This document shows positions 24,323-34,800 of a stretch of DNA of 35,680 bases, piece by piece. A program made the translations under genes and the position numbers. The stretch comes from an uncultured Oscillospiraceae bacterium (GTDB taxonomy: Bacteria; Bacillota; Clostridia; Oscillospirales; Oscillospiraceae). Every line of letters starts with the position of its first letter. Position 1 is the first letter of the stretch. The notes below the pieces were generated by a model. It was not told the DNA's origin. It was given only the letters and a program-made list of their open reading frames with translations, and ran no database searches. The stretch is taken from NCBI GenBank assembly GCA_947631845.1, contig CANRMY010000025.1, forward strand, positions 1 through 35,680. The letters run 5' to 3'.

Positions 24323-24358
24323 TTTTTCTCTCACCCCTTAAGGATTTCAATAGAAGGT

Positions 24359-26941
24359 TTACTTGAAAATCTTGCTGTAGTAGTCCTCGGTGATGATCTT
24401 TTTGGACATCTGGATCTTGCCGGACACCAGGCTCTTGACCTTGGAGACGTAGTCGTCGGACACGGTCACGCCCTCGTTGGCGGTGAACTTGCCGGTGCTG
24501 GCCTCGTAGGTGCCGGCGGCGGTGATCCAGCTGTTGCCCTGGCCGTGGTTGTTGGCGAAGATGACCAGGGGCATACAGGTGGAATATTTGTCCGCCTCAT
24601 AGTTGGTGGCGAAGATGTCCCGGCCCGTGTAGAGGCGGGAGTCGTACTCCAGCCCGAAGAGGTTGGCCACGGTGGGGACGATATCGCAGGAGTAGCAGGG
24701 GGTGTCCACCACCGTGCGGGGGATGGAGGCGGACCACATCAGCAGGGTGTTGCGGTAGCGGCTGGTGACCTTCTCGTCGTCCTGGGGCTGTCCAAAGAGG
24801 GCGTTCAGCTCGTTGTAGTAGTCGGTGGAATCGCCCTGCTGGCTGTTGCCCTGGTAGAGGAAGTAGGGGTAGTGGTCGGCGCACATGACGATCAGGGTGT
24901 CGTCGGCGATGCCCGCGTTCTCCAGCTTCTTTACCAGCGCCTCCAAAGCCCGGTCCACCTCGATATTGGCGGCCAGGTACGCCGCGCAGGGGTCGGAGAG
25001 GGTGGGATACTTGGCCTTGATCAGATCCTTATACTTGGTGGCCCACTTGTTCCCGGCAAATTTCCAGGGGCCGTGGCCGGAGATGGTCATATAGTAGGCG
25101 TGGAAGGGCTGGCCCGTCTGAAGGTAGTTGTTGATATACTGGTCGGCGGTGGCCTCGATCATCTCCGTGTCCGAGCGCAGCCAGCCGGTGGTGGGCAGCT
25201 CCAGCCCAGAGCCGATGGCCTTGAAATCATAGCCGTAGGTGGCAAGATACTTGTTGCGGCTGTAGAAGGTGTAATCGCCGTTGTGCCAGGCCGGGGTGGC
25301 GTAGCCGATGGAGCGGAACATATTGCCCAGGGTGGTGGACATGTCGTTGTTGATGGACTGCCGGGGGGAGTCGGACTTGGATACCCAGTTGGGGATGACG
25401 CCGGTGGTCACGGAAAATTCGCCGCCGGCGGTGGACAGCGTCCAGTCGGGCTGGTAGAAGTTAGTAAAGACGAAGCCCTCCTGCTGGGTCATCCGGTAGA
25501 GGGTGGGCGTCAGCTCCGGGTCGATCACGTAGTCGTCAAAGGACTCCGCGCAGATGAGGATCAGGTTCTTCCCCTTGAAAAGCCCCGTGTACTGGTTCTG
25601 CTGGGAGGGGGTCAGGGAGCCGAAATACTCGTGCATCTGCTTCAGCGTCTTGTTGGAGGTGGAGGCCGCCAGGCCCTCGAAGTCGATATCCAGGGTGTTG
25701 AAGCCGTACTCTATGGGCTGGGGCGGCGTGGTGTCGGTGGAATCGCCGGTATCGCCGGTGGGATCGGTGGAGTCCCCTGTATCGCCGGTGCTGTCGTTTG
25801 AGCTGTCGCCGGTGGAGCCGCTTGTATCGTCGTCGTTAGGGAGAAAGCCGGAGAAATCCGCCTCCGGCGTGCCGAAGATGGCGTATTTGAACTCCAGGCG
25901 GACGGCGGTGGCCAGGCCAAAGTGGGGGATGGCGCCGGGGGTGGTGAAGTCGTAGGTGTAGGCGGCCTTGGCGGAGCCGATGTTGGAGAACATGAAGCCG
26001 AAGAGGCCGCAGACCGCCGCCAGGAACACCACCAGCACCCGGGTCAGCCACTGCTGGCCCCGCTCGCGGATGACGGTGGCGCGCAGGAGGATAAAGAGGA
26101 CGAAGGGAATCAGGGACAGGAGGATGAAGAACAGGATGACCTTGATGGTGGTGATGATGTTCTCCGCAAAGTTGCCCACCACGTTCCCAGCTACGCCCGC
26201 GCCGGCCAGGACGCCGTAATACATGTTAAAGGTGGCCTTCATGCCCCGCTCCACGCAGAGGATCACGATGAAGACGAAGATCAGCACCCCGCCCAGGATC
26301 CGGGAGACCTTCTTGGCGGGGATGACGTCCAGAATGAAGAACACCAGAAAGCCGTAGGCCAGGGAGAAGAAGAGGATGGGGAGAAAGCCCGCGCCGAAGA
26401 AGTGTACATCCGGGTCATAGAGGCGCAGCAACAGCTCGTGGAACAGCAGGATACAGGGGAAAAAGAGCGCGGAAAAGAGGGGAGACCCCTTGACGCCCCT
26501 TTTGCCCCGGCCGGAGCCGGAACGGCTGGAGCCGCCCCCGCCGGAGGCGGAGGAGCGGTAGGAACCGCCGGACGAACGGTAAGCGCCGCTCCCGGAGGAG
26601 GACCTTCCGCCGGAGGACCGTCCGGCGGAGGCAGAGGGCCTGCCAGTGGAGGAGGCTCTGCCGGTGGAAGTCCGGTTATAGGAGGTCCTGCTTGAGGAGG
26701 TCCCGCTTGAGGGGGTCCGGGACGCGGCGCCGGCGGGGGAGCGGTAGCCGCCGGTATCCGTCCGCCGGGAGTAGGGGTCGTCGAAGCCCAGGTTGTTGCT
26801 GTCCGGATCCGGGGAGGAGGAGCCTGAGCCCTTTAAAAAATCGTAGTCCAGATCCGAGAGGAAGTCGGAGGTAAAGTCCGTGGAATTATCTGCGGAAAAA
26901 TCGTCTCCGAACTCCTTATCCCATCCGTTTTGCTTGTCCAT
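24359..26941 (-). CDS. LTA synthase family protein, copy 2
   Basis: An 860-residue paralogue of its downstream neighbour, with the same layout. The N-terminus is acidic and then a Ser/Gly/Arg-rich low-complexity tract of over 100 residues (about 55-160), cytoplasmic by topology. Membrane helices follow (about 165-355), then a repetitive STGD/DSTD linker (near 395-430) and the sulfatase domain with ICAESFD, STAGGEF, SGHGPW and CADHYPY. The catalytic motifs are intact, so both copies look active. ATG 26941 follows GGAGATTTAAG. Tandem arrangement and shared linker style indicate gene duplication followed by divergence of the N-terminal tails. Confidence 0.88.
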   Translation of the reverse strand: MDKQNGWDKEFGDDFSADNSTDFTSDFLSDLDYDFLKGSGSSSPDPDSNNLGFDDPYSRRTDTGGYRSPAGAASRTPSSGTSSSRTSYNRTSTGRASSTGRPSASAGRSSGGRSSSGSGAYRSSGGSYRSSASGGGGSSRSGSGRGKRGVKGSPLFSALFFPCILLFHELLLRLYDPDVHFFGAGFLPILFFSLAYGFLVFFILDVIPAKKVSRILGGVLIFVFIVILCVERGMKATFNMYYGVLAGAGVAGNVVGNFAENIITTIKVILFFILLSLIPFVLFILLRATVIRERGQQWLTRVLVVFLAAVCGLFGFMFSNIGSAKAAYTYDFTTPGAIPHFGLATAVRLEFKYAIFGTPEADFSGFLPNDDDTSGSTGDSSNDSTGDTGDSTDPTGDTGDSTDTTPPQPIEYGFNTLDIDFEGLAASTSNKTLKQMHEYFGSLTPSQQNQYTGLFKGKNLILICAESFDDYVIDPELTPTLYRMTQQEGFVFTNFYQPDWTLSTAGGEFSVTTGVIPNWVSKSDSPRQSINNDMSTTLGNMFRSIGYATPAWHNGDYTFYSRNKYLATYGYDFKAIGSGLELPTTGWLRSDTEMIEATADQYINNYLQTGQPFHAYYMTISGHGPWKFAGNKWATKYKDLIKAKYPTLSDPCAAYLAANIEVDRALEALVKKLENAGIADDTLIVMCADHYPYFLYQGNSQQGDSTDYYNELNALFGQPQDDEKVTSRYRNTLLMWSASIPRTVVDTPCYSCDIVPTVANLFGLEYDSRLYTGRDIFATNYEADKYSTCMPLVIFANNHGQGNSWITAAGTYEASTGKFTANEGVTVSDDYVSKVKSLVSGKIQMSKKIITEDYYSKIFK

Positions 26942-26972
26942 AGCTTAAATCTCCAATCTGTTCATTGAACGG

Positions 26973-28283
26973 TCATTCTTCGGGGTCGCTGAAATCGTAG
27001 CCGTAATCCGGCCGCACGTCGTAGTCAAAGACCTCCTTGGCGTCAAAGAGGTGCAGATACCGCTGCCGGGAGTAGCGCAGGGTACTGCCGTCGGCATGGA
27101 GCCGGTCGCAGATGACGGCGGAGATATCGGTCTTTTCCGTGGCAAAGGACTCGGTGCCCATGGAGCAGAAGATGCGGAAGCCCTCGCTTTGCAGGAATTT
27201 GAACATGTCGCCGGTCTTGTGCCAGTCGTCGCCGCCGTCGGGCTTGGCGCCGTTGGGGTAGAGGTAGATGACGGTGTTGCCCACCAGGTCGCCCACGTCC
27301 TGATACCAGCGGTCCAGGTCGCGCTTGATGGCGTCCACGTCGTATTTCTTGTTGGACAGGTTGATGTGGCCCCAGGTGTGACAGCCGAAATACCAGCCCG
27401 TCTCGATGAGCCGCGCGATAATGGGCTTCACCGCCTCCATTTCCGAGGCGCGAAAAGCCTCCTGTTCCTCGGTCATGCCGGTGGTGATGGTGTTGGTGCG
27501 GTAGCCGAAGATGCCCTCGTAGCCGGTGAGAGACAGACACGCCTTGGCGCCGTTGTAGGAGAAGTCCGGGTGCTCCCGGACGAAGGTGTCCAGGATCGGA
27601 ATGGCGTCCAGCTCCCGGGAGACGATCTCTCCGCCGGGGCCGTGGCCGGAAGCGGCGATCTGTCCCTCCTCGTCCAGCACCAGCTTTTCCATGAAGCCCT
27701 GTCCGAAGTAGCTCTCATAGTAGCAGGGGTCGTCGATGGAGATGACCAGCGGCTTTTTCCCCTTGGGGAGGCGCAGCGTGTTCTTTACCATGCGCCGCTG
27801 GTTGCGGCCCACGTTCCGCTCCGTCCAGACGGTGTTCAGGTTCACCAGGATGTAATCGTTGTCGTAAAGCTGTTGAAGGATCTTTTTGAACTCGTTCACC
27901 GTTACGGTCAGGTTGTCGTAGGTCTTTTCATAGTCGTCCCCGTCAAAGGCCAGCTCCGGGAAAGCGATGACCATGTGGAACATCAGATGCTCCACAACGC
28001 CGGTGTAGTCCGTCAGCTCCTCTTCGGGCCAGACATAGGGGCGGTAGGTGTAGTCCACCGGCTGGGGCTCGGTGGTGTTGAGCTCCTCCTCCAACCGGTC
28101 CAGCTCCTCGTCCCGCTTTTTCTTCTCCTCCAGGGCGGCCTGCTCCTCCCGGCGGCGCTGTTCCTCCTTCTGGGCGTTCAGCCATTTCCAGCTGTCCTCG
28201 TTGCGTTTGCAGGAGGTCAACAAAAGGGACAGCAGCAGGGATATGATCAGTGTGAGGGCGACGCCCCGTTGACGCGTGCTCAT
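26973..28283 (-). CDS. Polysaccharide deacetylase (NodB-like) lipoprotein
   Basis: A 436-residue exported lipoprotein: hydrophobic signal then lipobox LLTSC (Cys near 25), followed by a charged Glu/Arg/Lys coiled-coil stretch (about 35-70) and a NodB-type carbohydrate esterase 4 domain. The metal and catalytic SIDDPCYY motif and the CHTWGH motif are present, separated by a long insert. The third motif, usually R-x-x-x-P-Y-G, reads YLYPNGAKP and lacks the arginine, so substrate or activity may differ. It would de-N-acetylate peptidoglycan or a wall glycan, in keeping with the two LTA-synthase genes starting 31 bases downstream. ATG 28283 opens the operon. Confidence 0.87.
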   Translation of the reverse strand: MSTRQRGVALTLIISLLLSLLLTSCKRNEDSWKWLNAQKEEQRRREEQAALEEKKKRDEELDRLEEELNTTEPQPVDYTYRPYVWPEEELTDYTGVVEHLMFHMVIAFPELAFDGDDYEKTYDNLTVTVNEFKKILQQLYDNDYILVNLNTVWTERNVGRNQRRMVKNTLRLPKGKKPLVISIDDPCYYESYFGQGFMEKLVLDEEGQIAASGHGPGGEIVSRELDAIPILDTFVREHPDFSYNGAKACLSLTGYEGIFGYRTNTITTGMTEEQEAFRASEMEAVKPIIARLIETGWYFGCHTWGHINLSNKKYDVDAIKRDLDRWYQDVGDLVGNTVIYLYPNGAKPDGGDDWHKTGDMFKFLQSEGFRIFCSMGTESFATEKTDISAVICDRLHADGSTLRYSRQRYLHLFDAKEVFDYDVRPDYGYDFSDPEE

Positions 28284-28327
28284 GCGAATTCTCCGTTTCC
28301 AGGTAAAGTGGTATATTACAACAGCAC

Positions 28328-28333
28328 ATTATA
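28328..28333 (-). promoter_or_regulatory. Candidate -10 box of the deacetylase/LTA-synthase operon
   Basis: A TATAAT hexamer on the minus strand, 45 bases before the deacetylase ATG. No good -35 lies at 16-18 bases, so the assignment is tentative. Confidence 0.4.
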
Positions 28334-28377
28334 CACCATGTCGCGACAAAAAGAAACAACGAATACGTGAAAAAAGG

Positions 28378-28406
28378 TTACAAAATCCAACCCATTGTGT
28401 TATAAT
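28378..28406 (+). promoter_or_regulatory. Candidate sigma-A promoter of addBA
   Basis: TTACAA (28378-28383), a 17-base spacer and a perfect TATAAT (28401-28406), about 80 bases before the addB start, in the 205-base divergent gap. No LexA-type palindrome was recognised in the leader. Confidence 0.65.
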
Positions 28407-28488
28407 CTCTTTAAGTGCATCGTATTCAAAATCATGATACCTCAAATTTGCATCAAATCCGCATCAAAAGCCGATTTTTGGAGGGAAT

Positions 28489-31400
28489 ATGCTGAAACTG
28501 TATCTGGGCAGGGCCGGAAGCGGCAAGACGTCCGCCATCCTGCGGGAGCTGGGGAAGCTGGCGGCGGAGAAGAAGGGCGGCCATGTGCTGATCGTCCCCG
28601 AGCAGTATTCCCACGACTGCGAGCGGGCCCTGGCGGCGCAGGGGGACGACGTGTGCCTCTACTGCGAGGTGCTGAGCTTCACGCGTCTGGCTGCCCGCGT
28701 CTTTGCCGAGACAGGGGGGCTGGCCCGGCCCACCCTGGACGCCGGAGGCCGCACCCTGGCCATGAGTCTGGCGTACATGTCCGTCAGCTCCGCACTGAAG
28801 GTCTACGACGTGGGGGGCCGGCGGCCGGACTTCGTCAAGAGCCTGCTGGCGGCCTATGACGAGCTGAGATCGGCCCGGGCCGGCACGGACAAGCTTTTGG
28901 AGGCGTCCGAAAGGGCCTCCGGGAGCCTGGCCGGGAAGCTTTCGGATCTGGCCCTGCTCTTTGAACGCTTCGAGGCGGTGAAGGAGCGTAGCGGCGCCGA
29001 CGACAGGGACGTTTTAGAGCGTCTGGCCGACCAGATCGGGGAGAGCTCCGTCGGGGAAAAAGGCGGGGTTTGGATCGACGGCTTCACCGACTTCACCCAC
29101 CAGGAGCTGCGGGTCATCGACGAGCTTCTGCGCCGGGGCGCGGATGTCACCGTCTGCCTGGGCGTGGACGACCTGGCCTCCCGGGAGCTGCCCTTCCGCC
29201 TGCCGGCCAAGACGGGCCGGAAGCTTCTCGCTATGGCCAAGAGCCGGGGCGTGGAGCGGAAAACTGTGTTTTTTGAAAAAAGAAATGACCGGGATCCGGC
29301 CCTCTCCTATTTGGAGCGCGCCCTTCTGGACTACTCCGCGCCGCCCTATGAGGGGACCGGCGACGCTCTGCGCGTCTACGCCGCCGGAAGCCTCTCCGAG
29401 GAGTGCGCCGTGGCGGCGGCCCGGGCGCTGGAACTGGTGCGCGCCGGGGCCAGATACCGGGACATCGCCGTGGTGTCCCCCTCCTTCGCCCAGTACGCCC
29501 CCCTGCTGGAGGGGATGTTCGCCAAGTACGGGGTGCCGGTGACAAGCACGGAAAAAAGCGATATCCTGGACAAGCCCGCTATGGCCATGCTCACCGGCGC
29601 GCTGGAGATCATCGCCGGAGGCTGGGATTACCAGAGCGTTTTCAAATATCTCAAGACGGGCCTCACGGGCCTCACCGCGGACGAGGCCGACCTGCTGGAA
29701 AACTACGTGCTCAAGTGGAACCTCCGGGGCGAGAGCGCCTGGCGGCGCCCCTGGGAGCAGGCCCCCGGCGGCTATTCCGACGGCATGACCGATGAGGACC
29801 GGCAGACCTTAGAGCGGTTAAATGCCGCCAGGGAGGCGGTGGCCGGGCCGGTCCTGAAGCTGACGGAGGCCCTGGAGGCCCGGGACAGCGCCCTGGAGAA
29901 GACGCGGGCGGTGTATACCTTCTTAGAGGACACCGGCCTTTACGCCAAGCTGGAGGCCAAGGCCGCGGAGCTGAAGACCCGGGGCCGGACAGATCTGGCC
30001 CAGGAGTACCGGCAGCTTTGGCAGACCCAGGTGCGGGCGCTGACGCAGTTCGCCGCCATCCTGGGGGAGACGGCCATAGAGACGGAGGAATTCATCCGGC
30101 TTTTGAAGCTGGTGCTGGCCCAGTACAAGGTGGGCGTGATCCCCTCCTCGGTGGACAGCGTCCGCGCCGGGGATATGACGCGCCTGCGGGCCAGGGGCGT
30201 AAAGCACCTGATCGTTTTAGGCGCGGTGGACGGGGCTCTGCCCGTTAGCGCCGCCTCCGGCGGGGTATTTTCCGACGACGAGCGGGAGAGTCTGCGGGAG
30301 CTTGGCATCGACACCCTGGACGACCGGGAGGACAGCCTGGCCAGGGAGCTTTCCGGCGTCTATATGTCTCTGACCGTCCCCACCGGGAGCCTCACCTTCA
30401 CCTACCCGGACGCCCGGCGGCGCTCCTACATCGTCTCCCGGGTGGAGAAGCTCTTCTCCCTGCAAGAGCGGATCCCCGGTGCGGATATCTGGTCCGCCGC
30501 CCCGGAGCCCTGCTTTGAGTTGGCGGCCTCGGGGGACCGGGCGGCCAGGCATTATTTTGAGCATCAGCCCGCCTGGGCGGACAGGCTGGAGGCGGTGGAG
30601 CGGGCCGCCCAAATGAGGCGCGGGAGCCTCACCGATCTGACGGCGCGGCGGCTCTACGGGAAAAATCTGCGCCTGTCCGCCTCCCAGATCGACCGGTTCT
30701 ACGCCTGCCGCTACGCCTACTTTTTGCAATACGGCCTCAAGGCCAGGCCCCGCCAGGAGGCGGCCCTGGACGCGCCGGAATCCGGCACCTTCGTCCATTT
30801 TGTCTTAGAGCGGGTGGCCAGAGCCGTGGGTGCCCTTGAGGGCGGCTTCCGCTCGCCGGAGGTGACGGAGGCGTTCATCAGGGCCCAGGTCGAAAAGGCC
30901 GTGACGGCCTACGCCGAGACGCGCCTTGGCGGTCTTGAGAACAAAAGCGGCCGGTTCCGCTATCTCTTTGCCCGCCTCACGGAGACGGCGGCCCAGGTGG
31001 CCCTGAACATGCGGGAGGAGCTGGCCGATTCCGATTTTACGCCCCTGGACTTCGAGCTGCGCTTTGCCGAGGACGCGCAGCTCCCGCCCGTGCGCACGGA
31101 GGACGGCGACGCCGTCATCGGAACGGTGGACCGGGTGGACGGCTGGGAGCACGACGGCAAGCTCTATCTGCGGGTGGTGGACTACAAGACCGGCAAAAAG
31201 AAGCTGGAGCTGTCCGATATCCTCTACGGCGTGGGCCTGCAGATGTTCATCTACCTCTTCGCCCTGGAGCGGGAGGGGAGCGCCCGCTATCAGGGCAAGC
31301 CTATTGTCCCCGCCGGGGTGCTCTACTCCCCGGCCAGGGACGCGGTGGTGACAAATGCCACGGATCTGCCGGACGGGGAGCTGCAAGCCAAGCGGGAGGA

Positions 31401-31818
31401 GCTTCTGCGCTTCTCCGGCCTGGTGCTGGCGGACAGCGACGTTCTCCGGGCCATGGAGCGGGGCGGGCCGAAGCGGATCCCCGTCAGGATCTCCTCCAAA
31501 ACCGGGGAGCTGGTGGGGGCGCTGGCCGGCGCGGAGGAGCTGGGAAAGCTGGGCAAAACCGTGGACAGGCTGGTGCGGGACATGGCCCGGGAGGTGCGGC
31601 AGGGCTCCATCACCGCCGACCCCTACCTGAGAAACGCGGCGGAGACGGCCTGCCGCTTCTGCAAATTTTACGACGCCTGCCGCTTCTCCGACGGCGACGC
31701 CGGGGAGAGCTGGCGGCGCATCTATAAGCTGAAGGACGCCGACTTCTGGGCGCTGCTGGACAAGCGCGAGGCGGAGGCCGGCGATCAGAATACCAATACG
31801 GAAAGGGGGGACGGGTGA
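28489..31818 (+). CDS. addB: ATP-dependent helicase/nuclease subunit AddB
   Basis: A 1109-residue subunit of the AddAB enzyme, which processes double-strand breaks for RecA-dependent repair. The N-terminus shows GRAGSGKT (Walker A, residues 7-14). The C-terminal RecB-type nuclease domain includes Asp898 and Lys900 in VVDYKTGK and a downstream glutamine in YGVGLQMFIY. The iron-sulfur cluster cysteines are all present: Cys740 in YACRYAYF, and Cys1055, Cys1058, Cys1064 in the C-x2-C-x5-C motif. It is slightly shorter than the Bacillus protein (~1166). GGAGGGAAT precedes ATG 28489. The stop overlaps the addA start by one base. Confidence 0.96.
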   Translation: MLKLYLGRAGSGKTSAILRELGKLAAEKKGGHVLIVPEQYSHDCERALAAQGDDVCLYCEVLSFTRLAARVFAETGGLARPTLDAGGRTLAMSLAYMSVSSALKVYDVGGRRPDFVKSLLAAYDELRSARAGTDKLLEASERASGSLAGKLSDLALLFERFEAVKERSGADDRDVLERLADQIGESSVGEKGGVWIDGFTDFTHQELRVIDELLRRGADVTVCLGVDDLASRELPFRLPAKTGRKLLAMAKSRGVERKTVFFEKRNDRDPALSYLERALLDYSAPPYEGTGDALRVYAAGSLSEECAVAAARALELVRAGARYRDIAVVSPSFAQYAPLLEGMFAKYGVPVTSTEKSDILDKPAMAMLTGALEIIAGGWDYQSVFKYLKTGLTGLTADEADLLENYVLKWNLRGESAWRRPWEQAPGGYSDGMTDEDRQTLERLNAAREAVAGPVLKLTEALEARDSALEKTRAVYTFLEDTGLYAKLEAKAAELKTRGRTDLAQEYRQLWQTQVRALTQFAAILGETAIETEEFIRLLKLVLAQYKVGVIPSSVDSVRAGDMTRLRARGVKHLIVLGAVDGALPVSAASGGVFSDDERESLRELGIDTLDDREDSLARELSGVYMSLTVPTGSLTFTYPDARRRSYIVSRVEKLFSLQERIPGADIWSAAPEPCFELAASGDRAARHYFEHQPAWADRLEAVERAAQMRRGSLTDLTARRLYGKNLRLSASQIDRFYACRYAYFLQYGLKARPRQEAALDAPESGTFVHFVLERVARAVGALEGGFRSPEVTEAFIRAQVEKAVTAYAETRLGGLENKSGRFRYLFARLTETAAQVALNMREELADSDFTPLDFELRFAEDAQLPPVRTEDGDAVIGTVDRVDGWEHDGKLYLRVVDYKTGKKKLELSDILYGVGLQMFIYLFALEREGSARYQGKPIVPAGVLYSPARDAVVTNATDLPDGELQAKREELLRFSGLVLADSDVLRAMERGGPKRIPVRISSKTGELVGALAGAEELGKLGKTVDRLVRDMAREVRQGSITADPYLRNAAETACRFCKFYDACRFSDGDAGESWRRIYKLKDADFWALLDKREAEAGDQNTNTERGDG

Positions 31819-34800
31819 TGGCCTTCGCGCCTACGGCAGAACAGCGCGCCGCCATCGACAGCGAGGGCGGACGGCTCCTTGTCTCCGCCGCCGCCGGGAG
31901 CGGCAAAACGAAGGTGCTGGTGGAGCGGCTTCTGCGGAAGGTGGACGCCGGGGAGGACATCGACCGGTTCCTGGTCATCACCTTCACCAACGCCGCCGCG
32001 GCGGAGCTGCGGGCCAGGATCATGGACGTGCTCTTTGACCGGGTGGCCGCCAACCCCGCCGATCTGCGCCTCCGGCGTCAGGCCCAGCTGTTGGGACGGG
32101 CGCATATCGAGACGATCCACGGCTTCTGCGCCTCCCTCTTGCGGGAGTACGCCCACAAGCTGCGCCTGCCCAGGGATTTTCGCGTGGCCGACGAAAAGGA
32201 GACGGCCAACCTGGCGGACCAGGCCGCCGCCGACCTGTTGGAGGAGATGTACGGGCGAAACGACCCGGATTTTAACGCCCTGGCGGACATCATGGGGGCC
32301 GGCCGGGACGATTCGGCCCTGGTGGAGATCCTGCTGGACACCCACAGAAAGCTTCTGAGCCACCCGTCTCCGGAAAAATGGGTGCGCCGCCAGCTGGAGG
32401 CCCTGGCCCTGGACGGCGTCACTGACGCCGGCGATACGGTCTGGGGCCGGACGCTGATGGAGGACACGGCCCGGGACGCGGCGTACTGGCTGTCGGCCCT
32501 CCGGAAGGTTTTGGAGGAGGCCGGGGACAGCGAAAAATTCATGAAGAGCTACGGCGACGGCATCGCCTCTGCCGCCACCGGCCTGGAGACTTTCCTCACC
32601 GCTCTGGGGAGCGGCGGCTGGGACAGGGCCAGGGAGGCCCTGACCGGCGTGACCTTCCCCCGGGCCAGAGGCGGCGCGCCCGGTTTTGAGCGGGAGATCG
32701 CCGTCCGCAACGCCTGTAAGGAGTGGGCGGGCAAGCTCTCGGACGTATTTTGGGATGACTCCCAAAAGGCCCTGGACGACATGCGCGCCGTGGCGCCGGT
32801 GCTCCGCGCCCTTTTAGAGACGGTGCTGACCTTTGACGGGCGCTTTGGGGAGCTGAAGCGCAAAAAGGGCGTCCTGGATTTCTCCGACCTGGAGCACATG
32901 ACGCTGAAGCTCCTGACGGACCCGGAGACCGGCGCGCCCACGGACACCGCCGCCGAGCTGTCCGGGCGGTTTTCGGAGATCATGGTGGACGAGTACCAGG
33001 ACGTCAATGAGATCCAGGAGACGATCTTCACGGCGCTTTCCAAAAAGGAGCGGAACATCTTCACCGTGGGGGACGTGAAGCAGTCCATCTACCGCTTCCG
33101 CCTGGCCGACCCCGGCATCTTCCTGCGCCACTACGACGCCTACGCCGACGTGTCCCAGGCCGGGGAGGGCCAGCCCCGCAAAGCGGTGCTCTCCCGGAAC
33201 TTCCGCTCCGCGCCGGAGATTCTGGACGCGGTGAACTTTGTTTTTGAGAACGTCATGAGCCGGGAGCTGGGGGACATAGACTACGGCCCCCGGGAGCGCC
33301 TCTATCCCCCCGACGGGGCGGAGAGGGGGGCGGGGCCGCGGGTGGAGCTGGATCTTATCAGCGTGCGCGCCCCGTCCCAGCCGGGGGAGAAGCGGCGGAG
33401 CCCCCCGCCGGGGGCCGAGGACGAGGACGCGCCCGGCAAGGTGGAGGCAGAGGCCGTCTTTGCCGCCAGACGCGTCCGGGAGCTGATCGCCTCCGGGACC
33501 GTCACAGGGGAGAACGGCGCGGAGAGGCCCGTGAAGTACGGGGACATCGCCGTCCTGATCCGCTCGCCCAGAAGCGTCCAGGCCGTGTGGGAGCAGGTGT
33601 TTGCCCGGGAGGGCGTACCTCTGGCCTCCTCCCAGCCCACGGACCTGTTTGCTGAATATGAGGTGTCCCTGGCCCTCTCCCTGCTGTCCGTCATCGACAA
33701 CCCCCGCCAGGATATCCCCCTGATCACCGTGCTCCGGTGCCCGGTCTACGGCTTCACGGCGGAGGATCTGGCCAGGATCCGCTTGTGCGACCGGACCGGC
33801 GACTTCTGGGCCGCCCTCAACGCCTGCGCCCGGGACGATCAGCGCTGTGCCGCCTTTGTCCGGGAGCTTCAGGAGCTGAGAGAGCTGTCGCCGGATATGA
33901 CCAGCGACGAGCTCCTCTGGACGGTCTACACCAGGACCGGCCTGTTCGCCGTGGTCAGCGCCATGCCCTCCGGGCAGGAGCGCCGGGAGAATCTGATGCT
34001 GCTGATGGAGCTGGCCCGCTCCTGTGAAAGCGCGGGGTACCGGGGCCTTTTCGGCTTCATGACCTGGGTGCGCCGCCTGCAAGCCAGGGGCGACACGCCG
34101 GAGACGGTGTCCGGCGGCACGGAAAACGCCGTGACGCTGATGAGCACCCACAAGTCCAAGGGCCTGGAATTTCCCATCGTGTTCCTGGCTGGCCTGACCC
34201 ACCGCTTCAACCGGGAGGATTCCCGGGCGCGGCTCCTGATCCACCCGGAGCTGGGGCCGGGGCCCAAACGGCTGGATCTTACGCGGAAGATCGAGTACAA
34301 CACCATCGCCCGCCGGGCCGTGTCGGCCCGTCTGCGCCGGGAATCCCTCTCCGAGGAGCTTCGCATCCTCTATGTGGCCATGACCCGCCCGCAGCAACGG
34401 CTTTTCCTGCTTTGTACCTACCCGGACGCCTGCGCCGCCGTGCAGAAGCTCGTTGACCTGCCCCTGCCCGTGCCGCCGCAGCTGCTGTCCACCATGCCCA
34501 GCCCCGCCGAATGGATCCTGGCCCCGGCCTTAAAGCGGCCTGAGAGCCGCCCCATCCGCTTCGGGCTGGAGCCGGAGCCGTGTACGGTGTCCGGCGCGGC
34601 CTGGGCTATGCGCCTTGTGGATCCCGACTGGCTCAGAGCCCGCGATCCTGCCGCCGCCCCCGTGACGGAGGAGGAGCCGGAGAGCGGGGAGACGGACGGG
34701 GAGCTGGCAGAGCGGCTTGGCTATGTCTATCCCTATGCCGGGGCCGTGGCCATGCCCTCCAAGGTCACCGCCACGGAGCTGAAGGGGAATGACAGCACCG

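Noticed and set aside
22850-25801. A 983-residue open frame on the + strand opposite the LTA-synthase genes
   Set aside because: It is the complementary reading of two well-supported genes in GC-rich DNA. Its protein is low-complexity Gly/Val/His-rich with no recognisable domain, and it spans the gap between both genes.
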